NCBI RefSeq assembly: GCF_000725485.1
Contig: NZ_JOAG01000060.1
Location: 1 to 49,565 of the forward strand
Direction of reading: 5' to 3'
From: Nonomuraea candida
GTDB taxonomy: Bacteria > Actinomycetota > Actinomycetes > Streptosporangiales > Streptosporangiaceae
Length of the DNA stretch: 49,565 nt
Positions within the stretch are counted from its first letter, which is position 1. Every line of letters starts with the position of its first letter. Positions 1 through 8,910 of this stretch are shown here, in pieces. The notes under the pieces are model-generated. The model made no database searches and had not been told where the DNA came from. It saw nothing but the letters and a program-made list of their open reading frames with translations. The position numbers were made by a program, and so were the translations under genes.

Positions 1-122
1 CGCGCGCTGTCTCACCAGCCAGGTCATACCGCGACAACGATCACCACAGCAACCCGGCGATCTTCAAACCACCTCACGTGCGGAAAACGGGGCTAGCGGC
101 GGCCCCGGGGAAGACGCGGCCC

Positions 123-202
123 GGCCGGCGGGCGCCCCGGTCGGTGAGCGCTCCGGTCGGTGAGCGCTCCGGTCGGTGGGCGCCCCGGTCGGCGGGTCCC
201 CC
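123..202. repeat. 16-bp tandem repeat, five units
   Basis: Five consecutive 16-bp units (consensus GGTCGGTGAGCGCTCC, drifting to GGTCGGTGGGCGCCCC and GGCCGGCGGGCGCCCC at the edges). The array lies just beyond the 3' end of the minus-strand Lrp gene. Each unit holds the self-complementary AGCGCT or GGCGCC, so the transcript could fold. The 122 bases to its left show nothing I recognise. Confidence 0.85.
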
Positions 203-211
203 AGGAGCCGG

Positions 212-703
212 CTAGCGGGTGCCCCAGGAGTAGGTCTGCTTGCGCAGCTTCAGGTAGACGAACGACTCGGTGGCGCGTACGGCGGGGATGGCGCGGATCT
301 TGCTGAGGATCTCCAGCAGGTGCCCGTCGCCCTCGCAGACCACCTCCACGATCACGTCGAAGGAGCCCGCCGTGAGCACCACATAGTCGATCTCCTCGAT
401 GGCCGACAGCTCGTCGGCCACCGACTCCAGATCGCCCTCGCAGTTGACGCCGATCATGGCCTGCCGGGGGAAGCCCAGCGTGAGCGGGTCGGTCACCGCG
501 ACGATCTGCATGACGCCGGCGTCCTGGAGCCGCTGCACCCGCTGCCGCACCGCGGCCTCGGACAGGCCGACGGCCTTCCCGATCGCCGCGTACGGCTTAC
601 GCCCGTCGGCCTGGAGCTGTTCGATGATCTGCTTGGACAGGTCGTCGAGCACCACGGGGCCGGAATGGGCGTTGTTTCGGCGTACGCGCGGCGGCGTCGT
701 CAT
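212..703 (-). CDS. Lrp/AsnC family transcriptional regulator
   Basis: This 163-aa protein has the usual Lrp/AsnC length and layout. An N-terminal winged helix-turn-helix (about residues 20-65, with AAIGKAVGLSEAAVRQRVQRL) is followed by a RAM/AsnC ligand-binding domain (about 72-155). I chose the ATG at 703 because an AGGAGG lies 10 nt upstream and the family N-terminus begins shortly after; the open frame extends further upstream without family similarity. It is transcribed divergently from the aldehyde dehydrogenase/Pot transporter genes, so it is probably their local regulator, as for AsnC-type regulators beside amine catabolism genes. The effector is unknown; an amine or amino acid is inferred from context. 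Confidence 0.88.
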   Translation of the reverse strand: MTTPPRVRRNNAHSGPVVLDDLSKQIIEQLQADGRKPYAAIGKAVGLSEAAVRQRVQRLQDAGVMQIVAVTDPLTLGFPRQAMIGVNCEGDLESVADELSAIEEIDYVVLTAGSFDVIVEVVCEGDGHLLEILSKIRAIPAVRATESFVYLKLRKQTYSWGTR

Positions 704-899
704 CGAGAGGAATCCTCCTAGCGGTCCGGCGTTACGGGGGCGTTCCCGCTCGGTTGCCGTCCTGGTGCGACATGTTGTCAGTTCCTGGCGGTCTGTCAAG
801 CGAATTCGTAGCAATTTGATATCTTCACCACGAAATCCCTTGTCCAGATGCAACTGCTCTGTCAGAGTCGCGGCATCTCAGCCACCTCACGAGGAGGTC
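704..899. promoter_or_regulatory. Divergent promoter region, Lrp gene / polyamine operon
   Basis: This 196-bp spacer between two divergent genes is less GC-rich in its centre (around 805-840, with GAATTC and TTGATATC) than the rest of the locus, as expected for an Lrp-type target. GAGGAGGTC directly before 900 is a strong ribosome-binding site for the dehydrogenase; AGGAGG on the other strand serves the regulator. I see no convincing -35/-10 pair on either strand. Confidence 0.45.
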
Positions 900-2339
900 A
901 TGACGTTGACCACCCGTCTGCAGAACTTCATCAACGGTGAGTTCGTGGACGCCAAGAGCGGCCGATTCTCCGACATCATCGATCCGTGCACGGGCGAGGC
1001 GTACGTCCAGGCGCCCGTGTCCGGTCAGGAGGACGTCGACGCCGCCTTCGCGGCCGCGGCCGCCGCGTTCGAGTCGTGGGGCAGGACCACCCCCGGTGAG
1101 CGGGCCAATCTGCTGCTCAAGGTCGCCGACGCGATCGAGGCGCGGGCCGACGAGATCAACGAGGCCGAGTGCCGCAACACCGGCAAGCCCCGCGCCCGCA
1201 TGGCCGAGGACGAGACGCCGGTCGCCGCCGACCACTTCCGCTTCTTCGCCGGCGCGGCGCGCACGCTGGAGGGCCCCACGGCCGGGGAGTTCCTCGCCGA
1301 GCACACCAGCGTCATCAGGCACGAGCCGATCGGCGTCGTGGGCCAGGTGACGCCGTGGAACTACCCGATGATGATGGCGGTCTGGAAGATCGCCCCGGCG
1401 CTCGCGGCCGGCAACACCATCGTGCTCAAGCCGTCCGACACCACCCCGGTCTCCACGCTCAAGCTCGCCGAGATCCTCGGCTCGGTGCTGCCGGCCGGCG
1501 TCTTCAACGTCGTCACCGGCGACCGTGAGACCGGCGCGCTGGTCGTGGGCCACCCGACCGCGTCCATGGTGGCCATCACCGGCTCGGTCGGCGCGGGCAT
1601 GTCGGTGGCCAGGAGCGCCGCCGACGACCTCAAGCGCGTGCACCTGGAGCTCGGCGGCAAGGCGCCGGTCGTGGTGTTCGAGGACGTCAAGGACCTGCGC
1701 AAGGCCGCCGCCGACATCGCCGGCGCCGGGCTCTACAACGCCGGCCAGGACTGCACGGCCGCCTGCCGGGTGCTGGTGCACGAGAGCGTGCACGACGAGT
1801 TCGTGGCCGCGCTCACCGAGGCCGCCGCCGGCACGGTCACCGGCGACCTGACCAATGAGGACGCCCTCTACGGCCCGCTCAACAACGAGAGCCAGCTCGC
1901 CAGGGTCCAGGGCTTCATCGACCGGGTCCCCGCGCACGCCAAGGTGCTCACGGGCGGTCACCGCGTGGGCGACAAGGGCTACTTCTTCGCCCCGACGGTC
2001 GTGGACGGGCTGCGGCAGGACGACGAGATGGTGCAGAACGAGGTCTTCGGCCCCGTGATCACCGTCCAGACGTTCGCCGACGAGGCCGACGCGCTGGCCA
2101 AGGCCAACGACGTCAGGTACGGCCTGAGCGCCTCGGTGTGGACCTCCGACCACGGCCGCGCGATGCGCATGTCGAACCGGCTCGACTTCGGCGTGGTCTG
2201 GGTCAACACGCACATCCCGTTCGTCTCGGAGATGCCGCACGGCGGCTTCAAGCACTCGGGGTACGGCAAGGACCTGTCGGTGTTCGGTCTGCACGACTAC
2301 ACCAGGGTCAAGCACGTCATGCACTACATCGGCGAATAA
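900..2339 (+). CDS. patD: Aldehyde dehydrogenase, gamma-aminobutyraldehyde type
   Basis: This 479-aa NAD(P)-dependent aldehyde dehydrogenase has the full family length. Visible motifs are TPWNYP with oxyanion-hole Asn154, the general base Glu250 in LELGGKAP, and the catalytic Cys285 in NAGQDCTAA. The NAGQDC context and the downstream Pot-type transporter favour the 4-aminobutyraldehyde (1-pyrroline) dehydrogenase group, which oxidises the aldehyde formed from putrescine to GABA. The ATG at 900 follows a strong GAGGAGG; the same frame is open far upstream, but that part has no family similarity. It is the first gene of the cassette, 21 bp before the ATPase gene. Betaine-aldehyde or another omega-amino-aldehyde specificity cannot be excluded from motifs. 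Confidence 0.88.
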   Translation: MTLTTRLQNFINGEFVDAKSGRFSDIIDPCTGEAYVQAPVSGQEDVDAAFAAAAAAFESWGRTTPGERANLLLKVADAIEARADEINEAECRNTGKPRARMAEDETPVAADHFRFFAGAARTLEGPTAGEFLAEHTSVIRHEPIGVVGQVTPWNYPMMMAVWKIAPALAAGNTIVLKPSDTTPVSTLKLAEILGSVLPAGVFNVVTGDRETGALVVGHPTASMVAITGSVGAGMSVARSAADDLKRVHLELGGKAPVVVFEDVKDLRKAAADIAGAGLYNAGQDCTAACRVLVHESVHDEFVAALTEAAAGTVTGDLTNEDALYGPLNNESQLARVQGFIDRVPAHAKVLTGGHRVGDKGYFFAPTVVDGLRQDDEMVQNEVFGPVITVQTFADEADALAKANDVRYGLSASVWTSDHGRAMRMSNRLDFGVVWVNTHIPFVSEMPHGGFKHSGYGKDLSVFGLHDYTRVKHVMHYIGE

Positions 2340-2360
2340 GGGCAAGGAACACACCTGGAC

Positions 2361-3428
2361 ATGACCGGGCTGAGTGCGATTGAGCTTGAGGACGTCGTCA
2401 AGGAGTATCACTCGCATGGCGAGGTCGTCCAGGCGGTCAAGGGCGTGACGCTGGACATCGCCGAGGGGGAGTTCTTCTCCCTCCTCGGCCCGTCCGGTTG
2501 CGGCAAGACCACCACCATGCGGATGATCGCGGGCTTCGAGGCGCCCTCCAAGGGCCTGGTGAGGCTGCACGGCCAGGACGTCACGAACGTCCCGCCGAAC
2601 AAGCGCGACGTCAACATGGTCTTCCAGTCCTACGCGCTGTTCCCGCACATGAGCGTCTGGGACAACGTGGCCTTCGGGCTCAAGCAGCGCAAGACGCCGC
2701 AGGAGGAGATCAGGCGCCGGGTCGGCGAGATGCTGGAGATCGTCGACCTGGCCGGCCGCGACAAGCGCATGCCGCGCCAGATGTCCGGCGGCCAGCAGCA
2801 GCGGGTCGCGCTGGCCAGGGCGCTGGTCAACCGGCCGCGGGCGCTGCTGCTGGACGAGCCGCTGGGCGCGCTCGACCTCAAGCTGCGCCAGGCCATGCAG
2901 ATCGAGCTCAAGCGCATCCAGCGCGAGGTCGGCATCACGTTCGTGTACGTCACGCACGACCAGAACGAGGCGCTGACCATGAGCGACCGCATCGCGGTCA
3001 TGAACGACGGCCTGGTCGAGCAGCTCGCTGGGCCGCGCGAGATCTACGAGCGGCCCGCCACGCCCTTCGTGGCGGGCTTCATCGGCACCTCCAACCTGCT
3101 CACCGGCGCCGCGACCGGCGGGGAGCTGAAGATCGGCGGCGGGCGGGTGCTGGTGCCGGGGCACGACGGCGACGTGACGGTCACCGTCCGGCCGGAGAAG
3201 ATCACGATCGGCACCGAGGAGCCCGGGCCGGGCCGCAGCGCCGTGCGGGGGACCGTGGCCGAAGTGGTGTATCTGGGGACGTATAACAGCTACGCGGTGA
3301 GTCTCGCCGACGGGGCTGAAATCACGGTTTTCCAGCAGAATGTGCACGACGCCACGGCCACGGCGGAGCGGGGCGACTCCGTATGGCTGTCGTGGCAGGC
3401 GCAGCACTCGTACGTGATTGGAAGTTGA
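2361..3428 (+). CDS. potA: Polyamine ABC transporter ATP-binding protein (PotA-like)
   Basis: This 355-aa ATPase energises uptake. Walker A is GPSGCGKTT (43-51), the signature is SGGQQ (142-146), Walker B is LLLDE (162-166) and the H-loop is His199. A C-terminal TOBE-type regulatory domain (about 240-350) is typical of the PotA/UgpC/MalK group. It sits between the dehydrogenase and the solute-binding protein in a same-strand run with 9-21 bp gaps. The order ATPase, binding protein, two permeases is that of spermidine/putrescine importers. Substrate is inferred from neighbours. Confidence 0.9.
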   Translation: MTGLSAIELEDVVKEYHSHGEVVQAVKGVTLDIAEGEFFSLLGPSGCGKTTTMRMIAGFEAPSKGLVRLHGQDVTNVPPNKRDVNMVFQSYALFPHMSVWDNVAFGLKQRKTPQEEIRRRVGEMLEIVDLAGRDKRMPRQMSGGQQQRVALARALVNRPRALLLDEPLGALDLKLRQAMQIELKRIQREVGITFVYVTHDQNEALTMSDRIAVMNDGLVEQLAGPREIYERPATPFVAGFIGTSNLLTGAATGGELKIGGGRVLVPGHDGDVTVTVRPEKITIGTEEPGPGRSAVRGTVAEVVYLGTYNSYAVSLADGAEITVFQQNVHDATATAERGDSVWLSWQAQHSYVIGS

Positions 3429-3437
3429 CAGCAGCTC

Positions 3438-4652
3438 ATGAACCCCCTCATGCGTGGAATGACGCAGCCCCGCACCCGTCGTGACGTCTTCAGGCTGGCC
3501 GGCTTCTCCGCCGCCGGGCTCGCCCTGGCCGCCTGCGGCGTGCAGGGGCAGAAGGCGGCTCCGCCGAAGGCCGACGCCGTCGCCGACTACTGGGCCAAGC
3601 AGCGCAAGAACGGCAAGGTCGTCTTCGCCAACTGGCCCGAGTACATGCCCGAGGACAAGGGCCCGCTGGAGAAGTTCAAGCAGGACACCGGCATCGCGTA
3701 CGAGTACAAAGAGGTCATCCAGGAGAACGCCGAGTTCTTCGGCAAGGCCGACCCCGTGCTGCGCGCCGGGCAGCCGCTGGGCTACGACATCGTCGTCATG
3801 ACCAACGGCATCCAGCTCCAGCACATGATCGAGCTGGGCTACGCGGTGCCGCTCGACCACGCCAAGCTGCCGAACTTCCAGGCCAACGCCGGGCAGAAGT
3901 ACAAGGAGCGGGCCTACGACCCGGGCAACAAGTACACCGTGCCCTACACCTCCGGCGTGACGGGCATCGCGTACAACACCGAGCTGGTCAAGGAGGAGAT
4001 CACCAGCATCGAGTCGTTGTTCGACCCCAAGTACAAGGGGAAGGTCGGCATGATGGCCGACGCCCAGGAGATCGCGAACTTCGGCATGATCGCGCTGGGG
4101 GTCGACCCGGAGAAGTCCTCCGAGGCGGACTGGCGCAAGGCCGGGGAGAAGCTCAAGGCGCAGCGCGACGCGGGCATCGTCCGGAAATATTACGACCAGT
4201 CGTATATCGACGCGGTGGCCAAGGGCGACGTCTACCTGACCATGGCCTGGTCGGGCGACGTGTTCCAGCGGCAGCTCGCCGGCGAGCCGGTCAAGTTCGT
4301 GGTGCCCGCCGAGGGCGGCACGATCTGGACCGACAACATGCTCATCCCCAAGGGCGCGGCCAACCCGGTGGACGCGCTGATGCTGATGGACTACCTCTAC
4401 CAGCCGGCCATCGCCGCCGAGCTGGACGAGTACATCCAGTACGTCACCCCGGTCCCCGCCGTGCAGGACCTGCTGCGCGAGAAGGCCAAGACCGCCAAGG
4501 GCGAGGACAAGAAGGCCCTGGAGGACATGGTGGACAGCCCGCTGATGTTCCCCAGCGAGAGCGACTACGCCAAGCTGCGCAACTACACCCCGCTCACCAC
4601 GCAGCAGGAGCAGGTCTTCAACCCCATCTTCCAGTCCATCACCCAGGCGTAG
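3438..4652 (+). CDS. potD: Polyamine-binding lipoprotein (PotD/PotF-like)
   Basis: This 404-aa periplasmic-binding-type protein resembles bacterial extracellular solute-binding protein families 1/8 (spermidine/putrescine). The N-terminus combines a twin-arginine motif (RRDVF at 14-18) with a hydrophobic stretch and a lipobox (LAAC, Cys33), so export by Tat and lipid anchoring outside the membrane are likely. Conserved-looking segments are FANWPEYMPED near the N-terminus and YTSGVTGIAYN in the hinge region. In-frame ATGs at 3450 and 3459 are also possible starts; all keep the Tat motif. It is followed after 2 bp by the permease gene. Confidence 0.87.
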   Translation: MNPLMRGMTQPRTRRDVFRLAGFSAAGLALAACGVQGQKAAPPKADAVADYWAKQRKNGKVVFANWPEYMPEDKGPLEKFKQDTGIAYEYKEVIQENAEFFGKADPVLRAGQPLGYDIVVMTNGIQLQHMIELGYAVPLDHAKLPNFQANAGQKYKERAYDPGNKYTVPYTSGVTGIAYNTELVKEEITSIESLFDPKYKGKVGMMADAQEIANFGMIALGVDPEKSSEADWRKAGEKLKAQRDAGIVRKYYDQSYIDAVAKGDVYLTMAWSGDVFQRQLAGEPVKFVVPAEGGTIWTDNMLIPKGAANPVDALMLMDYLYQPAIAAELDEYIQYVTPVPAVQDLLREKAKTAKGEDKKALEDMVDSPLMFPSESDYAKLRNYTPLTTQQEQVFNPIFQSITQA

Positions 4653-4654
4653 CG

Positions 4655-5506
4655 ATGCGGCGGCTCACCCCCTACCTGCTCGCGCTGCCGAGCTGGATGT
4701 GGCTGGCGATCTTCCTGGTCGTGCCCATGGTCGCGATGGCGTCGGTCTCGCTGCAGACCGGCAACGCCATCGACGGCTACGCCATGACGTTCAGCTTCTC
4801 CAACTACGGCGACGCGATCGGCCGCTACAGCACCCAGCTCCTGCGCTCGCTGCTCTACGGCGGGCTGGCCACCCTGGCCATGCTCGTGATCGGCTATCCG
4901 GTGGCGTACTGGATCGCCTTCAAGGGCGGCACGCGCAAGTCGATGTACCTGTTCCTGCTCCTGCTGCCGTTCTTCGTCTCCTTCGTGCTGCGCACGATCT
5001 CGTGGAACTTCCTGCTGTCGGACAACGGCATCCTGCTCGGCACGCTGAAGGGGTGGGGGCTGCTGCCGGCCGACTTCCACGTGCTGGCCACCACGTTCGC
5101 CGTGATCGGCGGGCTGACCTACAACTTCCTGCCGTTCATGATCCTGCCGATCTACGTGGCGCTGGAGCGGGTGGACCCGCGGGTGGTGGAGGCGGCCCAG
5201 GACCTGTACGCGACGCGGGCGGCGGCCTTCCGCCGGGTGGTGCTGCCGCTGTCGCTGCCGGGGGTGTTCGCCGGGGTGCTGATGACGTTCGTGCCGGCCA
5301 CGGCCGACCCGATCAACGCGGCCATCCTCGGCGGCACCTCGAACACGATGATCGGCAACATCATCCAGACGGAATACCTCACCAACCTCGACTACCCGAC
5401 CGCCTCCGCGCTGTCGTTCACGCTGATGGCGGTGCTGCTGGTCGGCATCTTCGTCTACGCCAGGGCGCTCGGGACCGAGAACGTGCTGGAGGCGGCGGCC
5501 CGATGA
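4655..5506 (+). CDS. potB: Polyamine ABC transporter permease 1 (PotB-like)
   Basis: This 283-aa integral membrane protein has about six transmembrane helices and the cytoplasmic EAA loop that docks on the ATPase (EAA at 179-181, ending in LPLSLPG). The usual Gly of the EAA loop is replaced by Tyr185, a small departure from consensus. The length and N-terminus (short, then a helix from about residue 8) fit PotB/PotH. The start is 2 bp after the binding-protein stop, and its stop overlaps the next start (ATGA), so the two permeases are probably co-translated. Confidence 0.88.
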   Translation: MRRLTPYLLALPSWMWLAIFLVVPMVAMASVSLQTGNAIDGYAMTFSFSNYGDAIGRYSTQLLRSLLYGGLATLAMLVIGYPVAYWIAFKGGTRKSMYLFLLLLPFFVSFVLRTISWNFLLSDNGILLGTLKGWGLLPADFHVLATTFAVIGGLTYNFLPFMILPIYVALERVDPRVVEAAQDLYATRAAAFRRVVLPLSLPGVFAGVLMTFVPATADPINAAILGGTSNTMIGNIIQTEYLTNLDYPTASALSFTLMAVLLVGIFVYARALGTENVLEAAAR

Positions 5507-6288
5507 GAGGCACCAGAGCCGGCGACCGGCTGCTGCACATCTACACGTGGCTGATCATCGCCTGGCTGTCGTCGCCGATCGCCGTGATGATCCTGTTCGG
5601 GTTCAACGACAAGCAGAGCAAGTCCAACACCACCTGGCAGGGCTTCACCCTGCGCTGGTACGCCGAGCTGTTCGACATCCCCGACCTGACCACGGCGCTG
5701 GTCAACTCGCTGGTGATCGCGCTGGTCAGCACGGCCGTCACCGTCGCCATCGGGACCATGCTGGGGCTGGCGCTGGGCCGGCACCGCTTCCGCGGCAAGG
5801 GCGTGACGAACTTCCTGGTCTTCGCCGCCATCTCCACGCCCGAGCTGGTCATGGGGGCCTCGCTGCTGTCGTTGTTCGTCTCCGGCAACGTGCCGCGCGA
5901 CGCCAACACGATCATCATCGCACACGTGCTGTTCTCGCTGGCGTTCGTGGTCGTCACGGTGCGGGCGCGGGTCGTCGGCCTGGACCCGTCGCTGGAGGAG
6001 GCGGCCAGGGACCTGGGCGCGACGGCCTGGGGCACGTTCCGGCAGGTGACGCTGCCGGCCATCATGCCGGGCGTGCTGGCGGGCGCGATGTTGTCGTTCG
6101 CGCTGTCCGTCGACGACTACGTGGTGACGAGCTTCGTCAACGGCTCGACCGTCACCTTCCCGCTGTGGATCGTCGGCGCGGTGAAGACCGGAATCCCGGC
6201 ACAGGTCAACGTCATGGGTACGCTGATCTTCGGCATCGGGGTGCTGATCGCGATCGGCAACGCGGTCGCGGCGCGCCGCCGTGCCTGA
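5503..6288 (+). CDS. potC: Polyamine ABC transporter permease 2 (PotC-like)
   Basis: This 261-aa permease has about six predicted membrane helices and a normal EAA loop (EAARDLGATAWGTFRQVTLP; EAA at 166-168, Gly172). It matches PotC/PotI in size. The ATG at 5503 overlaps the PotB stop by 4 bp, and a longer upstream frame shows no family similarity. It ends the transporter part of the cassette; a hairpin follows at 6306. Confidence 0.88.
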   Translation: MRGTRAGDRLLHIYTWLIIAWLSSPIAVMILFGFNDKQSKSNTTWQGFTLRWYAELFDIPDLTTALVNSLVIALVSTAVTVAIGTMLGLALGRHRFRGKGVTNFLVFAAISTPELVMGASLLSLFVSGNVPRDANTIIIAHVLFSLAFVVVTVRARVVGLDPSLEEAARDLGATAWGTFRQVTLPAIMPGVLAGAMLSFALSVDDYVVTSFVNGSTVTFPLWIVGAVKTGIPAQVNVMGTLIFGIGVLIAIGNAVAARRRA

Positions 6289-6305
6289 CAACGTTCAACC
6301 GGCTT

Positions 6306-6331
6306 CCCCTTCGCACGCCGCGGAGGGGTTT
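6306..6331 (+). terminator. Probable intrinsic terminator/attenuator after potC
   Basis: CCCCTTCG (6306-6313) pairs with CGGAGGGG (6321-6328), one G-U wobble, across a 7-nt loop, and is followed by TTT. It lies 17 bp after the potC stop and 120 bp before the oxidoreductase start, so the oxidoreductase may have its own promoter. The remaining spacer to 6451 holds no other signal I can support. Confidence 0.45.
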
Positions 6332-6451
6332 CACCTTGGCCAAGAACAGGGAGGCGAGATCGGACTCCGGCGGGGGGAACCCGCGCGGGTGATCACCTGA
6401 TTGGTCCCGCAATCTTTGATAACTCAGACTTTCGTAAGGGAAGTGGGATTT

Positions 6452-7846
6452 GTGGATCCGCTGAAGGCGCTGGCTGACGCGGAGCGCAAGCCGTACTGGC
6501 TGGACAGCCCGGCCAGACCCGAGCCGCAGCCGCGGCTCTTCGGAAACACCACCGCCGACCTGGTCGTCGTCGGCGGCGGCTTCTCGGGGCTGTGGACGGC
6601 CCTGATGGCCAAGGAGCGCGACCCCTCGCTGGACGTCGTCCTGCTCGAAGGCCGCAGGATCGGCTGGGCGGCCACCGGCCGCAACGGCGGGTTCTGCATG
6701 GCGACCCTCACCCACGGCCTGGCCAACGGGCTGGAGCGGTGGCCGGAGGAGATCGACAAGCTCGAACGCATGGGCGTGGCCAACCTCGACGAGATCGAGC
6801 GCACGCTGGAGCGCTACGGCGTGGACTGCTCGTTCGAGCGCACCGGCGAGCTGCACGTGGCCACCGAGGAGTGGCAGCTCGACGGGCTCAACGAGCACCT
6901 CGACCTGATCTCCGACCTGGGGCTCGACTACCTGCCGCTGGATCGGGAGCAGGTGCGGGCCGAGGTGGACTCGCCGACCTACCTGGGCGGGCTCTGGGAG
7001 CGCAGCGGTTGCGCCATGCTCGACCCGGCGCGGCTGGCGTGGGGGCTGCGCGAGGCGTGCCTGAGCCTCGGCGTGCGCGTCCACGAGCGCACCCCGGTCC
7101 GCTCGCTGGCCGACGACGGCACGACGATCACCCTGCGCACGCCGCACGGCTCGGTGGGCGCGCGCCACGTGGCGCTGGGCACCGGGGTGTTCCCGCCGCT
7201 GCTGCGCCGGCTCAAGCACTTCGTGGTCCCGGTGTACGACTACGCGCTGATGACCGAGCCGCTCACCGGCGACCAGCTCGCCTCGGTGGGCTGGCGCAAC
7301 AGGCAGGGCGTGGGCGACTCGGGCAACCGGTTCCACTACTACCGGCTGACCGACGACAACCGGATCCTGTGGGGCGGCTACGACGCCGTCTACTACAACG
7401 GGGGCCTGGTCAAGCCGGAGTACGACCAGCGCGACGAGACGTTCGTGACGCTCGCGCGGCACTTCTACGACACCTTCCCGCAGCTCGACGCGGTGCGCTT
7501 CACCCACAGGTGGGGCGGCGTGATCGACACCTGCAGCCGCTTCAGCGCCTTCTACGGTCAGGCGCACGGCGGCCGGCTGGCCTACGCGGCCGGCTACACC
7601 GGGATGGGCGTCGGCGCCACCCGGTTCGGCGCCAACGTCATGCTGGACCTGCTGTCGGGCGAGCCCACCGACCGCACCGAGCTGCGCATGGTAAAGGAGA
7701 AGCCGATCCCGTTCCCGCCCGAGCCGATGCGCTCCGGGGTGATCCAGTTCACCCGCTGGTCGATCGCCCAGGCCGACCAGCACCAGGGCAAACGCAACCT
7801 GTGGCTGCGCGCGCTCGACCGGATGGGGCTGGGGTTCGATTCCTAG
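6452..7846 (+). CDS. FAD-dependent amine oxidoreductase (PuuB/DAO-like)
   Basis: This 464-aa flavoprotein belongs to the D-amino-acid-oxidase/PuuB superfamily. It has an N-terminal Rossmann motif GGGFSG (41-46), Glu66 at the end of the second strand (LLEGRR), and the GWAATGRNGGFC segment (71-82) characteristic of gamma-glutamylputrescine and glycine/sarcosine-type oxidases. A C-terminal GYTGMGVGATRFGAN block closes the FAD site. Start GTG 6452 is preferred because AAGGGAAG lies about 8 nt upstream; TTG 6401 in the same frame is the alternative. Beside a polyamine importer and aminoaldehyde dehydrogenase, the likely job is oxidative deamination of a polyamine or its glutamylated form. No gamma-glutamylpolyamine synthetase gene is in the window. 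Confidence 0.85.
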   Translation: MDPLKALADAERKPYWLDSPARPEPQPRLFGNTTADLVVVGGGFSGLWTALMAKERDPSLDVVLLEGRRIGWAATGRNGGFCMATLTHGLANGLERWPEEIDKLERMGVANLDEIERTLERYGVDCSFERTGELHVATEEWQLDGLNEHLDLISDLGLDYLPLDREQVRAEVDSPTYLGGLWERSGCAMLDPARLAWGLREACLSLGVRVHERTPVRSLADDGTTITLRTPHGSVGARHVALGTGVFPPLLRRLKHFVVPVYDYALMTEPLTGDQLASVGWRNRQGVGDSGNRFHYYRLTDDNRILWGGYDAVYYNGGLVKPEYDQRDETFVTLARHFYDTFPQLDAVRFTHRWGGVIDTCSRFSAFYGQAHGGRLAYAAGYTGMGVGATRFGANVMLDLLSGEPTDRTELRMVKEKPIPFPPEPMRSGVIQFTRWSIAQADQHQGKRNLWLRALDRMGLGFDS

Positions 7847-7861
7847 CGCACACTTGTGCCT

Positions 7862-8719
7862 ATGAGAGTCGAATTCGTGGCAGACGGTCTCACGCTGGCC
7901 GGCGACCTGCGGGTGCCGGACGGCGTGGGGCCGTGGCCCGGGCTGGTGTTCACCGGGCCGTTCACCGGGGTGCGCGACCAGGTGACCGGGCTCTACGCGG
8001 CGCGGCTGGCCGAGCGGGGCTACGTCACGCTGGCCTTCGACCACCGCAACTGGGGTGAGTCCGGCGGGGAGCCGCGGCACCACGAGGACCCGCAGGGCAA
8101 GCTGCACGACCTGCGGGCGGCGGTGTCGTTCCTGCGGTCGCGGGCCGAGGTGGACGCCGGGCGGATCGGGGCGGTGGGCATCTGCCTCGGCGCGGGGTAC
8201 GCGCTGAGGTTCGCCGCCTTCGACCCCCGGGTGCGGGTGTTCGCGGGGATCGCGGGGGCGTACAACAATCCGTACGCGATGCGCGCCGCGGACCTGACGC
8301 CGTACGTCGAGGCGCTGGAGCGGCAGGACCGGGGCGGGCCCGTCGAATACCTGCCGGCCGTCGCCGAGCAGGGGGAGGCGGCGATGCCGGGCGACGAGCC
8401 GTGGGCCTACTACGGCACCGGGCGGGGCGCCGGGGCGGCCTGGGCGAACGAGGTGACCCGGGCCAGCGTGCTCGAACTGCTCACGATGGACAACATGATG
8501 GGCAGCGACTTCCTGTCGCCGAAGCCGGCGCTGATCGTGCACGGCGTCGTCGACCGCTACTGCTCGCCGGAGGGGGCCGAGGAGGTGTTCAGGCGGCTCG
8601 ACCGGCCCAAGAAGATCGTCTGGGTGGACGCCAAGCAGCACATCGACCTCTACGACCGCGAGCCGTACGTCACGCAGGCGGTTGACGCCACCGCCGACTT
8701 CCTCGCCGAACACCTCTGA
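7862..8719 (+). CDS. Alpha/beta hydrolase, dienelactone-hydrolase-like
   Basis: This 285-aa cytoplasmic hydrolase has the oxyanion strand FTGPFTGV, a DHRNWGESGG segment, and the nucleophile elbow GICLGAG with Cys108 in place of Ser, as in dienelactone hydrolases. The acid is probably the Asp in HGVVDRYCSPE and the base the His in KQHIDLYD. The family acts on esters, lactones or acyl groups; the substrate is unknown. Start ATG 7862 is chosen over GTG 7856; neither has a clear ribosome-binding site. It begins 15 bp after the oxidoreductase stop, so it may be co-transcribed with it. Confidence 0.8.
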   Translation: MRVEFVADGLTLAGDLRVPDGVGPWPGLVFTGPFTGVRDQVTGLYAARLAERGYVTLAFDHRNWGESGGEPRHHEDPQGKLHDLRAAVSFLRSRAEVDAGRIGAVGICLGAGYALRFAAFDPRVRVFAGIAGAYNNPYAMRAADLTPYVEALERQDRGGPVEYLPAVAEQGEAAMPGDEPWAYYGTGRGAGAAWANEVTRASVLELLTMDNMMGSDFLSPKPALIVHGVVDRYCSPEGAEEVFRRLDRPKKIVWVDAKQHIDLYDREPYVTQAVDATADFLAEHL

Positions 8720-8740
8720 CTCCGGGCGTCTCGCCTGCCT

Positions 8741-8815
8741 GAGGCGCGCAGGCAAGGTCGTGCCGGAGGCGCGCAGGCAAGGTCGTGCCGGAGGCGCGCA
8801 GGCAAGGTCGTGCTG
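8741..8815. repeat. 25-bp tandem repeat, three units
   Basis: Three head-to-tail copies of a 25-bp unit (GAGGCGCGCAGGCAAGGTCG plus TGCCG), the last with one change. They start 21 bp after the hydrolase stop. GCCTGC just upstream pairs with GCAGGC in the first unit, so the array begins with a hairpin. The rest of the spacer to 8910 holds only the upstream region of the next gene. Confidence 0.88.
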
Positions 8816-8910
8816 AAGGTCTGACCAGGAAAACGCCTGGTGTGATGGGCCCGCGGGCCGGGCCGGGCATGTTCCGTACGACCCCCGACGAGATCACGGG
8901 GGGTGGGCGC

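Noticed and set aside
825..3860. 1011-aa open frame on the minus strand
   Set aside because: It is the antisense of the dehydrogenase and ATPase genes, which have clear family motifs. Its sequence is rich in Arg, His, Asp and Val without any domain, as expected for a GC-rich shadow frame.
6337..6393. Eighteen-codon ORF after the potC hairpin
   Set aside because: TTG start, no ribosome-binding site and low-complexity end; indistinguishable from chance in such GC-rich DNA.
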